A stretch of 64,000 nucleotides of DNA. Source: Blautia faecicola. Lineage in GTDB: Bacteria > Bacillota > Clostridia > Lachnospirales > Lachnospiraceae. Below are positions 1 through 8,640 of this stretch, piece after piece. The position numbers and the translations under genes were made by a program. The notes below the pieces were generated by a model, which saw only the letters and a program-made list of their open reading frames with translations, searched no databases and was not told the DNA's origin. Location: assembly GCF_004123145.1 (NCBI RefSeq), contig NZ_SDKC01000001.1:2885501-2949500 (forward strand), given 5' to 3'. The first letter of the stretch is position 1. Every line of letters begins with the position of its first letter.

Positions 1-95
1 TGTCAAAATCCCGAGACATACAAGCCAAAATGCCATCACCGAAGGTGATTTTTTATGCATTTTGGCTCGTAACTGTGAAGGTACTGAACAGTTAC
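1..95. repeat. Dispersed hairpin repeat, family A, copy 1
   Basis: Positions 1-95 match the reverse complement of 18660-18750 almost base for base; the copies differ mainly in a short stretch in the first loop. Each copy holds two hairpins. In the first, GCCAAAATGC pairs with GCATTTTGGC across a loop that itself contains ATCACC/GGTGAT. In the second, TAACTGT pairs with ACAGTTA. No reading frame is carried. The element may continue left of the window. It lies beyond the end of the MATE operon, as such intergenic repeats usually do. Confidence 0.8.
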
Positions 96-97
96 AA

Positions 98-167
98 TCA
101 AAAACAGATTCGACTCAAACCGGATACTTTCTGAGAAATATCCAATTTGAATCGAATCTGTTTTTTG
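98..167 (-). terminator. Intrinsic terminator of the MATE operon
   Basis: A long stem pairs AAAAACAGATTCGA (98-111) with TCGAATCTGTTTTT near 153-166, with further pairing inside (GGATA/TATCC). It is flanked by A and T runs, so it could stop transcripts from either side. It lies 60 bp past the end of the leftward operon at 229-1876. Confidence 0.75.
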
Positions 168-228
168 TAACTATACACTTCTTACTTCTCCAAAGCCTCT
201 GTCCGCTACAAAAATACCTGCTTTAGAT

Positions 229-486
229 TTATCCCGGAATCGCCATATCCGGCCAGCTTAAGATCAGTTCGCTGATCTCTTTTTCGTAATCTCCGGTAAT
301 ATCCTCACTTTTTCCGGCATGATATACATTTGTCTCCACGCCCCAGATGTCACCATCCACAAATTCCCAGATATGATACCGCAGTCCACGGAACTGAAAA
401 TCAAGACTTCCGCAATTGTCCTCTTCTGTATAGGTAAATATAATATTCTTTGTTTTCAGCGCTTCCTGTATTTTTTTCAAACGCAT
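229..486 (-). CDS. Small acidic protein of unknown function, coupled to MATE gene
   Basis: This gene encodes an 85-residue soluble protein with no signal peptide or membrane segment, and I do not recognise a family. It begins MRLKKIQEALK, is rich in acidic and aromatic residues, and has a central stretch (DFQFRGLRYHIWEF) that could be a small alpha/beta fold. The start at 486 is chosen because GGAGG sits at the right distance, inside the last codons of the upstream MATE gene; that gene's TAA lies 1 bp before this ATG. Such spacing points to translational coupling and a shared transcript. A longer in-frame start at 507 would overlap the MATE gene and has no good ribosome site. Confidence 0.65.
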   Translation of the reverse strand: MRLKKIQEALKTKNIIFTYTEEDNCGSLDFQFRGLRYHIWEFVDGDIWGVETNVYHAGKSEDITGDYEKEISELILSWPDMAIPG

Positions 487-487
487 G

Positions 488-1876
488 TTATTCCTCCGTT
501 TTTCCAAGATCCGGATGCGGTTTTACGGTCGCCCAGATCCCTTTTTTTCTTTTCCATACTACTGCAAAGCAGATCAGATGAACACTCAGTGTGATGATCC
601 AGGTAATCGGATACGACAGGTACAGGACAAACAGTGAATGTTTCCATACAAAGACAGTAAAGATCCACACGATTCGCAGTCCACAGGCACCTGCAAGAGA
701 TACCAGCATCGGCATGATGGAATATCCCATACCTCGCAGAATACCTACCGCCACGTCCATCATTCCGCAGAGAAAATAAATCTGGCAGATAACCTTCATA
801 CGATCCAGACCATATGCGATCACTTCCGGATCGGACGAATAGATGCCAAGCAAGGTGCCTCCGCAACGATATGCCAGTGTACCAAGCGCAAGTCCGACAG
901 TAAATACAATTGCCATACAGTATATGGAAATTTTGGGAATCCGCTTCTGCTGACCGGCTCCCACATTCTGGCTGACAAAGCTCAGTGCCGTCTGGTAAAT
1001 AGCATTCATGGAAACATAAACAAATCCCTCTATGTTACCGGCTGCCGTATTGCCCGCCATGGCAATCGCTCCGAAAGAGTTGATGGATGACTGGATCAAC
1101 ACGTTAGAGATTGAAAAAATCGCTCCCTGCAACCCGGCAGGAAGTCCGATCTGGATAATACGGATCATCTTCTCTTTGTGAATCCGGATCCGTTTCAGAT
1201 ACAACCGGTACATTCCCTCACTTTTCATCAGACAACGTACGATAAGTGCCGCTGATATACACTGTGAAACTACGGTCGCGATAGCGACACCTGCAACTCC
1301 CATCTGAAATCCGATCACGAAAATCAGATTCAGAATCACATTGACCACACCTGCCTCCAGCAGATAGTACAACGGTCTTCTGGTATCTCCGATGGCACGC
1401 AGCACCGCCGCCCCAAAGTTATAGATCAGCATCGCCGGCATACCGATAAAATATATCCGGATATATAATGCAGCCTGTCCCAGCACTTCCTCCGGTGTTG
1501 CCATCAGTTCCAGCATCATCGGTGCAAAAATCATACCTACCACAATCAGAAACATTCCGCCGATGATGCCAATCGCCATCGAGGTATGTACGGTATCCTG
1601 GATGTTCTGTTCATCCTTTGCCCCAAAATACTGGGCAACCAGTACATTGGTACCAATAGAAAAACCGATAAATACATTGGTAAACAGGTTGATCAGCGCA
1701 CCTGTAGATCCCACTGCGGCAAGTGCATGACTTCCCGCAAATTTTCCCACTACTACAATATCTGCAGCATTAAACAACAGCTGCAGTACCCCGGACAAGA
1801 TCAAAGGAACCGCAAAGATCAGCAGTTTCTTCAATAATGGCCCGGTACACATGTCCATCTCATATGACTTTTTCAT
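488..1876 (-). CDS. MATE family multidrug/cation antiporter
   Basis: This is a membrane antiporter of the MATE family, expected to export cationic drugs or metabolites in exchange for Na+ or H+. The 462-residue protein has about twelve hydrophobic segments in two repeated halves. It carries the typical opening TGPLLKKLLIFAVPLILSG and the NAADIVVVGKFAG signature of the NorM/DinF-like clostridial branch. The start at 1876 (MKKSYEMDM) is preferred because GGGAGG lies upstream and the family starts here; the frame stays open to 1972 without a better site. It shares an operon with the 85-aa gene downstream. Substrate cannot be told from sequence. Two other MATE genes occur at 42832 and 44432. Confidence 0.9.
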   Translation of the reverse strand: MKKSYEMDMCTGPLLKKLLIFAVPLILSGVLQLLFNAADIVVVGKFAGSHALAAVGSTGALINLFTNVFIGFSIGTNVLVAQYFGAKDEQNIQDTVHTSMAIGIIGGMFLIVVGMIFAPMMLELMATPEEVLGQAALYIRIYFIGMPAMLIYNFGAAVLRAIGDTRRPLYYLLEAGVVNVILNLIFVIGFQMGVAGVAIATVVSQCISAALIVRCLMKSEGMYRLYLKRIRIHKEKMIRIIQIGLPAGLQGAIFSISNVLIQSSINSFGAIAMAGNTAAGNIEGFVYVSMNAIYQTALSFVSQNVGAGQQKRIPKISIYCMAIVFTVGLALGTLAYRCGGTLLGIYSSDPEVIAYGLDRMKVICQIYFLCGMMDVAVGILRGMGYSIMPMLVSLAGACGLRIVWIFTVFVWKHSLFVLYLSYPITWIITLSVHLICFAVVWKRKKGIWATVKPHPDLGKTEE

Positions 1877-1977
1877 CTTCCCCAAAACCTCCCATAGTTT
1901 TGCTGTGTAAAAAGCGGACAGATGAAGTCCTGCACAGTCCCCGCTGTACATACTCCTCTCTGCCCGTTTCATTCTTT

Positions 1978-2508
1978 CTACTTTTCGCTCTCAGCAGCCT
2001 GATACTCCCGATACGCTTCCTGATATACCTTCCAGGTACCTTCACCGTGACACACCATGGTCACTTCTTCCACTACCTGTGTCCATTTCAGAAAATCACA
2101 GATTGTCCGCACCGCGATCTTCGCTGCCTCTTCCACCGGATAGCCGTACACCCCTGTACTGATCGATGGAAATGCAATCGTCTTGAGACCATGCTGTTCT
2201 CCCAGTTTCAGGCAGTACTCATAACACCCCTGCAGCAGCACATCCTCATAATTATATCCACCATGCCAGATAGGTCCCGGCGTATGAAGCACATAATGTG
2301 CCGGCAGATTGTACCCTTTGGTAATCTTGGCCTTACCGGTATCACATCCGCCTAATGTCTTGCATTCCTCCAGCAATTCCGGTCCTGCTGCCCGGTGAAT
2401 CGCACCGTCCACACCTCCGCCACCGAGAAGCGTCGTGTTGGCAGCGTTAACAATTCCGTCTACCGCATAGGTGGTAATATCGCCCATTTCAATCTTAAAT
2501 TTTCCCAT
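1978..2508 (-). CDS. Macrodomain ADP-ribose hydrolase (O-acetyl-ADP-ribose deacetylase type)
   Basis: This 176-residue cytoplasmic macrodomain protein is of the YmdB/MacroD type, whose members hydrolyse O-acetyl-ADP-ribose or remove ADP-ribose from proteins. Visible signatures are GDIT at residues 9-12, VNAANTTLLGGGGVDGAIHRAAG (about 20-42), which supplies the ligand-binding Asn and Gly-rich loop, and the PSISTGVYGYP phosphate-binding loop at about 114-124. The C terminus is lysine/glutamate-rich. It stands about 100 bp upstream of the MATE gene and could be co-transcribed with it. Which of the two reactions it prefers is not decidable here. Confidence 0.92.
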   Translation of the reverse strand: MGKFKIEMGDITTYAVDGIVNAANTTLLGGGGVDGAIHRAAGPELLEECKTLGGCDTGKAKITKGYNLPAHYVLHTPGPIWHGGYNYEDVLLQGCYEYCLKLGEQHGLKTIAFPSISTGVYGYPVEEAAKIAVRTICDFLKWTQVVEEVTMVCHGEGTWKVYQEAYREYQAAESEK

Positions 2509-2533
2509 AATAACAAATCCTCCCGTTTTTTGG

Positions 2534-2971
2534 TTATTTACACAGTTCCCCCACTACCTGATTAATAACCTTACCGTCAGCTTTGCCTTTCAGTTCTCCC
2601 ATGACAGCTTTCATGATCTGTCCTTTATTTTTTGTTGCCAGAACTTCTGCAAATTTCTCCTGCAGACAGGTCTTTACTTCTTCTGCAGACATCAGCTGCG
2701 GAGCATATTCATTGATAATATTATAACGGGTCTGATACTCTTCGATCAGATCGGTACGTTCTGCCGGGCAGGTATCAATCTGCTCTTTTACGGTTTTCAG
2801 TTCTTTTAAGATCACCTGATCCACCAGTTCCGGTTTTATGTCATCTCTGTGGCCTTCGTCAATTGCTACTTTTTTTACTGCAGAGATCAAAGAAGAAATA
2901 GCCTCTTTTCTTACTTTGTCTTTTGCTTTCATAGCTGCCACCATGTCTTTTTGCAATACTGCTAATTCCAT
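2534..2971 (-). CDS. GatB/YqeY domain-containing protein
   Basis: A 145-residue helical protein of the YqeY family, related to the tail domain of GatB, the tRNA-dependent amidotransferase subunit. In the family the tail domain is thought to contact tRNA; the free-standing version has no proven role. Seen here are the opening MELAVLQKDMVAAMKAKDK, the RKEAISSLISAVKK helix, and the C-terminal KNKGQIMKAVMGELKGKADGKVINQVV, all typical. The start at 2971 follows a strong AGGAGG ribosome site; a start 24 bp further out has none. It lies 25 bp upstream of the macrodomain gene on the same strand. Confidence 0.9.
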   Translation of the reverse strand: MELAVLQKDMVAAMKAKDKVRKEAISSLISAVKKVAIDEGHRDDIKPELVDQVILKELKTVKEQIDTCPAERTDLIEEYQTRYNIINEYAPQLMSAEEVKTCLQEKFAEVLATKNKGQIMKAVMGELKGKADGKVINQVVGELCK

Positions 2972-3052
2972 TGTCTTCTCCTCCTGTATATACAATTATC
3001 GCTGTCTCCTATTTTACCTCTAATCGACATTTACTTCAAGTCCGGGACATAT

Positions 3053-3106
3053 AAAAAAAGAGAGAAAAACCGGCGGGGCTTTTCCGTCGTTTTTTCTCTC
3101 TTTGCG
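3053..3106 (-). terminator. Intrinsic terminator after the trigger-factor-like gene
   Basis: AAAAAAGAGAGAAAAA and TTTTTTCTCTCTTT flank a GC-rich centre (CCGGCGG/CCGTCG) to form a symmetrical hairpin with A and T runs. It begins 20 bp beyond the stop of the leftward gene ending at 3126. Confidence 0.8.
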
Positions 3107-3125
3107 ATTCGTTTTTCAATCCTTT

Positions 3126-4319
3126 TTAGTTAGCGCTGCTGTCTTCTGTGCTGTCACTGCTGCTGTCTGCCTGTACTTCTGTCACATTGGCATTTGCCAG
3201 GATCAGATCACTGACACGGTTCAGCATAATACTCTGTTCTACATTGTCCTGACCGTAGGTCTGAATCAGTTCGTCCTCGGTACATCCATATTCTGTCAGC
3301 ATCTTGTCCAGTGCTTCCTTATATGCATCATCACCGATAGCAAAGCCCTCTTTGTCACAGATTGCCTGGCAAACCAGAGCCTGTGCCGCTACATTTTTGC
3401 CATATTCTTCCTTATTGGACTCATATTCATCCTGAGACAGTCCGGAAGACTCAATATAAGCATCCAGTTCCATACCTGCATATTTTGCATAGGTTTCCAC
3501 CTGCTGCACATACAGGTTCTTTCCGATTTCAACCAGAGAATCCGGATATTCGTTGATCGTACAGTTCTCTACCACCTGTGTCCATGCAGAATAACGCACC
3601 TGGTTTTCTGCTGTCTGCTCGTTGTTTTCTTCCTGATCAGAACGGATACCTGCTTTGTAATCTGCTACATTGTCATATCCCTCGATGTTATCTGCCACCC
3701 ACTGATCGGTTGGCTCAGTCAACGGCTCTTTGACTGCATTGACTGTAACGGTAAATTCTACCGCTTTTCCGGCAAGATCCTGTGTATAATCTTCCGGGAA
3801 TGTCAGATCCAGCGTACGGGTTTCACCTTTCTTTGCTCCGATCAGACCATCTTCAAATCCATCGATGAATTTTCCGGAACCCAGTTTCAGGTCTGCACCC
3901 TGATCGCTTCCGCCATCAAATTCTGTTCCGTCAATCTTACCCACATAGTCAATATTTACGGTGTCACCTTCTTTTGCTGTCCGGTCTACTTCTACCGGAT
4001 AGCTTGCCAGTGCATCGTCAATCTCATTCTGTACATCTTCGTCCGTTACAGACTGGATAGTTTTTTCTACAGTAATTCCTTTATAATCACCCAGAGTTAC
4101 ACATTTTTCCACGTCAATATCTGCCATCAGTTCTGCGGTAGTCGGGGAATCCTCGGATGTATCTTCCTCGCTGTCAGAATCTGTCTGTTCTGCATCGTCT
4201 GTGCTTGCTGTTTCTTCTGTCTTTGTATCATCATTTTTTGTAGCTGTCTTCTGGCTGCATCCCGTTACGGAAAGTGCCATTACCAGAAGCATACTGATCA
4301 TTATCGCTCTTTTCTTCAT
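3126..4319 (-). CDS. Trigger-factor-like peptidyl-prolyl isomerase, secreted lipoprotein
   Basis: The 397-residue protein is a surface-anchored foldase. Residues 1-21 form a lipoprotein signal peptide ending in the lipobox VTG-Cys21. An acidic Ser/Thr/Glu-rich linker (about 30-60) leads to an FKBP-type PPIase domain (about 110-200, with GDTVNIDYVGKIDGTEFDGG and LGSGKFIDGFEDGLIGAKKGE). A helical trigger-factor C-terminal chaperone domain covers about 205-375. The ribosome-binding N-terminal domain of cytoplasmic trigger factor is missing, which fits an outside role in folding exported proteins, comparable to PrsA. It ends with a low-complexity Ser/Asp tail and a strong terminator. Confidence 0.88.
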   Translation of the reverse strand: MKKRAIMISMLLVMALSVTGCSQKTATKNDDTKTEETASTDDAEQTDSDSEEDTSEDSPTTAELMADIDVEKCVTLGDYKGITVEKTIQSVTDEDVQNEIDDALASYPVEVDRTAKEGDTVNIDYVGKIDGTEFDGGSDQGADLKLGSGKFIDGFEDGLIGAKKGETRTLDLTFPEDYTQDLAGKAVEFTVTVNAVKEPLTEPTDQWVADNIEGYDNVADYKAGIRSDQEENNEQTAENQVRYSAWTQVVENCTINEYPDSLVEIGKNLYVQQVETYAKYAGMELDAYIESSGLSQDEYESNKEEYGKNVAAQALVCQAICDKEGFAIGDDAYKEALDKMLTEYGCTEDELIQTYGQDNVEQSIMLNRVSDLILANANVTEVQADSSSDSTEDSSAN

Positions 4320-4418
4320 AAATCCTCCATTTTCATTCCGTTGACAGGCATAATACCTTTTGGTTATATCATATTTTTTCTTAAATGAAAAGTATATCTG
4401 TCAGTTTTCACATTTTTT

Positions 4419-5771
4419 TCAGACTTTTCCCTCTTCTGTCTCTGCATCCTGTGTCGTTGTGTCTGTTTCGGTCTCCGCTGCTATCGATGGACGTCTGCTG
4501 TCATAGATCCCCTGAAAATCAAGAATTCCTGCAAACCGTCCGGTGTTATGGCACAGATCCTGATACATCCGGTAGCCGTCCACATTCTTATAACTGCACC
4601 GCAGATACTGGTCTGTGATCTGCGTTTTTGTGCCGCTGATATCCATACTGCCAAAATATACAAATCCCTGTTCTTTCAGTACCTGATACACCGGATCTGT
4701 CTCGTCATACGCTTTCCATCCATGGCTGTCCGCACCGGATGGATAAAGCAGGATCGGTACATCCCCCACAAGTGTTCCCACACTTTCGTTCCATTTTGCG
4801 AGGTCGGCAGATACCGCTTCCGCATCACTTCCGTAACTGCTTCCGTCATATCCGTTACATGCAAATTCCCATCCTGCATTTTTCAGTGCTTCCACAACAG
4901 GCGCTGCCTCCTCTTTTTCCGCTGCGGTATCAAACAGACCGTATGTCGCCGCATAGCGGTTATCGATTGATGTTGCCAGCGCGTCATCCGTCCGGTAGCC
5001 GAGAATACCGTTGTAACCGGTAAGTCCCAGGATACCTCTGGCTCCATTGTTGGAAAAATCCGGGTGCGCCTGGACAAATGCTTCCACGCACGGAACCACA
5101 TCAAAAGCCCCCGTCACGGTACTTCCATCGGAAGTCTGCCGTTCACAGGTAAGTGCTCCGTTTTCATCCAGCACCAGCTTCGATGCCAGTCCCTGCCCGG
5201 ACAGTTTCAGATCATAATTTACATTGGTCTCCGACAGCAGTAACGGTTTCTTTCCGGAAGGAAGCATCAGTTCTTTGGCTTCCATCACCCCGTCTTCATT
5301 AACCGCTGCCAGATCAGAAAACCGCACCAGGATGTATCCGTCTTCGTACAGCTGTTCCAGGATGGCATTGAATTCATCCACGGTCACACGGGTCTGATCC
5401 AGTGTCGCTGCTGCCCGTGTGTTTTCCTGTCCGAATGCCTGATCGGCATCTGCAATCAGACTTTCGAAGGACAGATAAAGCACATTCGTAAGATCCACAG
5501 ATTCCAGCTGTACAGGCTCTTCCTCGATCTGTGTCTCCTGTTTCCCGCTATCTTTTTTCTTTGCTGACCGGTTGTACTGTTTTACTCCGCAGGAGACGGC
5601 AGAACCGATCCCCACAAGTATCAGTACAAAAAATATTACCAGAATGCCCCTCAAAATCAGCGCCTTTCTCCTGCGTCTGCGGCGGCGCTCCTGAATCAGG
5701 CGTTTCCGACGCATCCTGCGGCGACGCTCTTCAGGCGTTTCCTTTTCATTCTGTCGCTTTGTATCGTCCAT
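4419..5771 (-). CDS. Membrane-anchored NodB-fold protein, catalytic residues lost
   Basis: This 450-residue protein has a very basic cytoplasmic N terminus (an Arg-rich stretch at 16-36), one membrane helix at about 38-60 and a long extracellular part related to polysaccharide deacetylases (NodB/CE4 fold). It aligns along its whole outer domain with the gene directly upstream (5830-7308): both share GQGLASKLVLDENG / GRGIASKLVLDENG, GARGILGLTGYNGILGYRTD and a C-terminal RMYQDL/RLWNDV segment. The metal-binding Asp pair of the partner is replaced by ETNVNYD (181-187), and the HxxxH motif by CNGYDGSSYG. It is therefore probably not a working deacetylase; a carbohydrate-binding or partner role is inference. 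Confidence 0.75.
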   Translation of the reverse strand: MDDTKRQNEKETPEERRRRMRRKRLIQERRRRRRRKALILRGILVIFFVLILVGIGSAVSCGVKQYNRSAKKKDSGKQETQIEEEPVQLESVDLTNVLYLSFESLIADADQAFGQENTRAAATLDQTRVTVDEFNAILEQLYEDGYILVRFSDLAAVNEDGVMEAKELMLPSGKKPLLLSETNVNYDLKLSGQGLASKLVLDENGALTCERQTSDGSTVTGAFDVVPCVEAFVQAHPDFSNNGARGILGLTGYNGILGYRTDDALATSIDNRYAATYGLFDTAAEKEEAAPVVEALKNAGWEFACNGYDGSSYGSDAEAVSADLAKWNESVGTLVGDVPILLYPSGADSHGWKAYDETDPVYQVLKEQGFVYFGSMDISGTKTQITDQYLRCSYKNVDGYRMYQDLCHNTGRFAGILDFQGIYDSRRPSIAAETETDTTTQDAETEEGKV

Positions 5772-5829
5772 GTTTTCCCTTTATCGTAACGGTTGTTTCT
5801 GCAACCGTCAGCCTCATCCTCACTTACCT

Positions 5830-7308
5830 TTATAATGACGGCATATCTGTACGTGCCGGATCCAGAATCTGTGTTGCATCAAACAGATCGCTGGTTCTGT
5901 TCTTTTCTCCGTGTACATCATTCCACAGACGGTAACCATCCAGGTTTCGTCTTCCCTGACGCACATAGTTATCACGGATCTGTAAGAAATACTGAGAAGA
6001 ATCTACATTACAGAAGAAGTTAAATCCCTGGCTCTTCAGATAGGTGAATTTTGCATTGTCACTGGAATAGTCGTGCCAGTCGGCAAGATCCTGTCCGTGT
6101 GCAAAAATAATGGTATCCGTACCACCCACCAGCGGTGCTACATAGCTGAGCCATTTTTCTGTATCTGTCTGGATGCTCTCCAGGCTTGCATCACCGATGC
6201 GGATATGTCCCCAGGTGTGGCTGGCGAATTTCCATCCGTCTGCTTTGATGGCATCTGCCACTTTCTTTGCCTCTTCACATTCTTTGTCATAGTCAAAATC
6301 CGGGTTGGCATCGAGCCATGCCTGCTGGTCTGCGGTCAGATTTTCTCTTGTCTTATAGGCAATATCCGTACGATATCCCAGAATACCGTTATATCCGGTC
6401 AGTGCGATCGTTCCTCTTGCTCCGTGGTACGCACCGTCCGGGTGTTCTTCCAGGAACTGGTCTAACAGCGGAATACAGTCGTACGCTCCGGTCACGGTAG
6501 TTCCGTCCGCCTGAATATATTCGCAGGTTGGTTTTCCATTCTCATCCAGTACCAGCTTCGATGCGATACCACGACCGTCGTAGCTGTGATAGTAAGACAG
6601 GTCATCCAGAGATAATACAAACGGTTTCTTTCCTTCCGGAAGCATGATCTGGTTTGTGGTAAAATGAACCGTTCCATTCTCATCGACCGTCTCTGTCACC
6701 ATATCGTGAAGATCGATCAGCACATAGCCGTTATCATACATCGCCTGTGTGATCTTGTTAAATTCATCGACAGTTGTCATCCACTGTTTGAATCCGGCAG
6801 CTGTGCTGTCATTTCCCACAAAAGCACGTTCCGGATCTACTACCAGTGAATGATAGAAAATATGGGTGATCTCATTCATATTGACAGCTACCAGTGTGGA
6901 TTTGTCCGCTTCGTAGCTTGCGATCTTAGCGATAATATCCGCATCTTTATCATAGTTTTCCAGCGATTTCAGAAGCTCGATCGCGCCGTCATAGTCATAT
7001 CCCTGTGCCATGACTTCTGCCTGCTCAATGGATTCCTGCCGTTGTTTGTTCTTTGCCTCTTCTTCCTGGATCAGTTTTTCCTGTCTTGCCTTTTCTTCTG
7101 CTTTCTTTGCCTTCGAACGGCGCACCTGGGCGGATACCAGCGCGATGGATCCGATCAGGATCAGAAGCAGTACACCCATAACAGATACACGCATGATCAT
7201 CGCCCGCTGGCGTCTCTTTCTTCTCCGCTCTCTTCTCATTCGTTCCATCCGCCGCTGTCTTTCTTCTTCTGTCATGGGCGGTTTTGTTCTTCTTTGTCCC
7301 TCACTCAT
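5830..7308 (-). CDS. Membrane-anchored polysaccharide deacetylase-like protein (NodB fold)
   Basis: A 492-residue single-pass membrane protein. An Arg-rich cytoplasmic tail (20-40) is followed by a membrane helix (about 38-60), a Lys/Glu/Gln-rich coiled coil (about 62-100), a small repeat-like region with YDYDGAIELLKSLENYDKDADI, and a C-terminal NodB-like domain. The domain keeps the metal-site Asp pair in VLSLDDLSYY (235-236) and HTWGH (His364, His368), so zinc-dependent removal of acetyl groups from cell-wall glycan is plausible. The start at 7308 is set by AGGAG seven bases upstream; the frame is open to 7539 without a good ribosome site. Its downstream neighbour is a paralogue lacking these residues. 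Confidence 0.78.
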   Translation of the reverse strand: MSEGQRRTKPPMTEEERQRRMERMRRERRRKRRQRAMIMRVSVMGVLLLILIGSIALVSAQVRRSKAKKAEEKARQEKLIQEEEAKNKQRQESIEQAEVMAQGYDYDGAIELLKSLENYDKDADIIAKIASYEADKSTLVAVNMNEITHIFYHSLVVDPERAFVGNDSTAAGFKQWMTTVDEFNKITQAMYDNGYVLIDLHDMVTETVDENGTVHFTTNQIMLPEGKKPFVLSLDDLSYYHSYDGRGIASKLVLDENGKPTCEYIQADGTTVTGAYDCIPLLDQFLEEHPDGAYHGARGTIALTGYNGILGYRTDIAYKTRENLTADQQAWLDANPDFDYDKECEEAKKVADAIKADGWKFASHTWGHIRIGDASLESIQTDTEKWLSYVAPLVGGTDTIIFAHGQDLADWHDYSSDNAKFTYLKSQGFNFFCNVDSSQYFLQIRDNYVRQGRRNLDGYRLWNDVHGEKNRTSDLFDATQILDPARTDMPSL

Positions 7309-7500
7309 GTTTCTACTCCTTTGTTTTGTATGGTTTTCCGAAAAAGACGATATTCTGACTTCATTCTTCGGTTTCTGTTCCATATTTTCCGCATTTTCCT
7401 TCTCTGTCGAAAAAGGATCGCGTCTCTCAGATATTATAGCATGAATCTGTTTGAAAGCTATAGCAAAATCGGATTTTCCTGAGATTTTCCCCGATTCTGA

Positions 7501-7529
7501 TTGCCTTTTGCCGATATCAGTGATAAAAT
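7501..7529 (+). promoter_or_regulatory. Sigma-A type promoter for the 151-aa gene
   Basis: TTGCCT (7501-7506), a 17-bp spacer and TAAAAT (7524-7529) form a near-consensus housekeeping promoter about 55 bp before the start codon at 7584. It reads away from the NodB-fold pair. Confidence 0.6.
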
Positions 7530-7583
7530 AGACAGGCATGAAATGTTTGATTCGTGCTTGGATTACAGGACAGGAGGAAAAGT

Positions 7584-8039
7584 ATGAAAGTCTGGCAGGT
7601 ATTATTAATTATTTTAGTGATTTTGATTGCCGTACTGGTTGCCCTTTATTTTCTCGGCAAACGTGCACAGAAAAAACAGGATGAAAATCAGGCACAGATT
7701 GAGGCTGCTAAGCAGACCGTCAATATGCTGATTATTGATAAGAAGAGACTTCGGATCAAAGAATCCGGACTCCCGCAGATGGTAATCGATCAGACGCCGA
7801 AGCTGATGCGCAGAACAAAGCTTCCTATCGTAAAAGCAAAGATCGGTCCGAGAATCATGACGATGGTTGCTGACGAAAAGATTTTTGATCTGATCCCATT
7901 GAAAAAAGAAGTCAAAGCTACGATCAGTGGTATCTATATCACCGATGTACGCGGAGTCAGAGGTCCTCTGGAACAGCCGAAACCAAAGGAAAAATTCTTC
8001 CAGAGAATGAAAAATAAAATCGCAAAAAAAGACAAATAA
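7584..8039 (+). CDS. Single-pass membrane protein of unknown function
   Basis: This 151-residue protein begins MKVWQVLLIILVILIAVLVALYFLG, one membrane helix that acts as anchor or uncleaved signal. A Lys/Gln-rich stretch follows, then a compact domain (about 45-130) with IIDKKRLRIKESGLPQ and IGPRIMTMVADEKIFDLIPLKKEVKATISGIYITDVRG. The tail is strongly basic. The start is set by AGGAGG seven bases upstream of the ATG at 7584. I recognise the pattern as a conserved clostridial membrane protein but cannot give a function. It is the only rightward gene in the first 42 kb and has its own promoter and terminator. Confidence 0.75.
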   Translation: MKVWQVLLIILVILIAVLVALYFLGKRAQKKQDENQAQIEAAKQTVNMLIIDKKRLRIKESGLPQMVIDQTPKLMRRTKLPIVKAKIGPRIMTMVADEKIFDLIPLKKEVKATISGIYITDVRGVRGPLEQPKPKEKFFQRMKNKIAKKDK

Positions 8040-8045
8040 GAAATG

Positions 8046-8094
8046 AAAAAACGGAACTTATTTTCCAGTGATGGATGATAAGTTCCGTTTTTTT
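8046..8094. terminator. Bidirectional intrinsic terminator
   Basis: AAAAACGGAACTTA pairs with TAAGTTCCGTTTTTTT across an 18-base loop. It stands between converging genes ending at 8039 (+) and 8178 (-) and can serve both. Repeat family B starts at the base right after its T run. Confidence 0.85.
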
Positions 8095-8150
8095 ACGCGA
8101 GCAACGAGCCAAAGTCCGTGCTTGCACGAGACCTTGACGACTGCCGCGAT
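8095..8150 (+). repeat. Dispersed terminator-linked repeat, family B, copy 1
   Basis: This 56-bp unit (ACGCGAGCAACGAGCC ... GCCGCGAT) recurs on the opposite strand at 37057-37112 with 50 of 56 bases the same, and a shorter, weaker copy sits at 10561-10603. Its centre is the small palindrome CGTGCTTGCACG. Both full copies begin immediately after the T run of an intrinsic terminator. A further palindromic stretch (CGCGATAA ... TTATCGCG) follows to about 8178. Confidence 0.75.
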
Positions 8151-8177
8151 AACATTCGCGAAGCATATTTTATCGCG

Positions 8178-8636
8178 TTATGATTCAAAAAATGTAGTTC
8201 CCTTGCTGCCCTTCGGAGTTACGCGGATATGCATCCGGCAGTCCGCTACTTTCTGACCGTTCATCCCAAGAACGTACTCTGTCTTTACCTCCAGAAGTTC
8301 CTCTTCTTCCCCGAAATTTACTCCGGTAGTTGTGATCTCCATCTGGATCGGACCGTATGGTGTCTGGTAGCAGGTCAGGTTCTGTTTTTCCTCTTCAAAG
8401 ACCATATTGGTCTGTACCGGTCCTTTTTTTCGTACTTCCATATGACCGGGACGGATCTTGACCATGTTATGTACCGGTTCGTCAAGTCCTTCCATCTGTT
8501 CATCATACAGCAGATAATGGGTATCGTTCCGGTAATAATATTCTCCGGTGGTGATCAGTTCCAGAGGTTCGTCGGGACCATGGGTTTCATCCGTGGTCTG
8601 CATGCCTTTCAGATGGATCAATACTTCTTTTGTCAT
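8178..8636 (-). CDS. DUF1934 domain-containing protein (YwiB-like)
   Basis: A 152-residue cytoplasmic beta-barrel protein of the DUF1934 family (Bacillus YwiB), structurally likened to small ligand-binding barrels but without an established function. Recognisable parts are MTKEVLIHLKGMQ at the start, GEYYYRNDTHYLLYDEQ near residue 31, a KIRPGHMEVRKKG strand, and CYQTPYGPIQMEITT. It is 4 bp downstream of murI and certainly in the same operon, an arrangement common in clostridia. Confidence 0.88.
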   Translation of the reverse strand: MTKEVLIHLKGMQTTDETHGPDEPLELITTGEYYYRNDTHYLLYDEQMEGLDEPVHNMVKIRPGHMEVRKKGPVQTNMVFEEEKQNLTCYQTPYGPIQMEITTTGVNFGEEEELLEVKTEYVLGMNGQKVADCRMHIRVTPKGSKGTTFFES

Positions 8637-8640
8637 CTTT

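Noticed and set aside
3102-4388. Long plus-strand frame of 428 codons opposite the trigger-factor-like gene
   Set aside because: It is the antisense of a clear lipoprotein foldase gene, Cys/Phe/Ile-rich and without a ribosome site.
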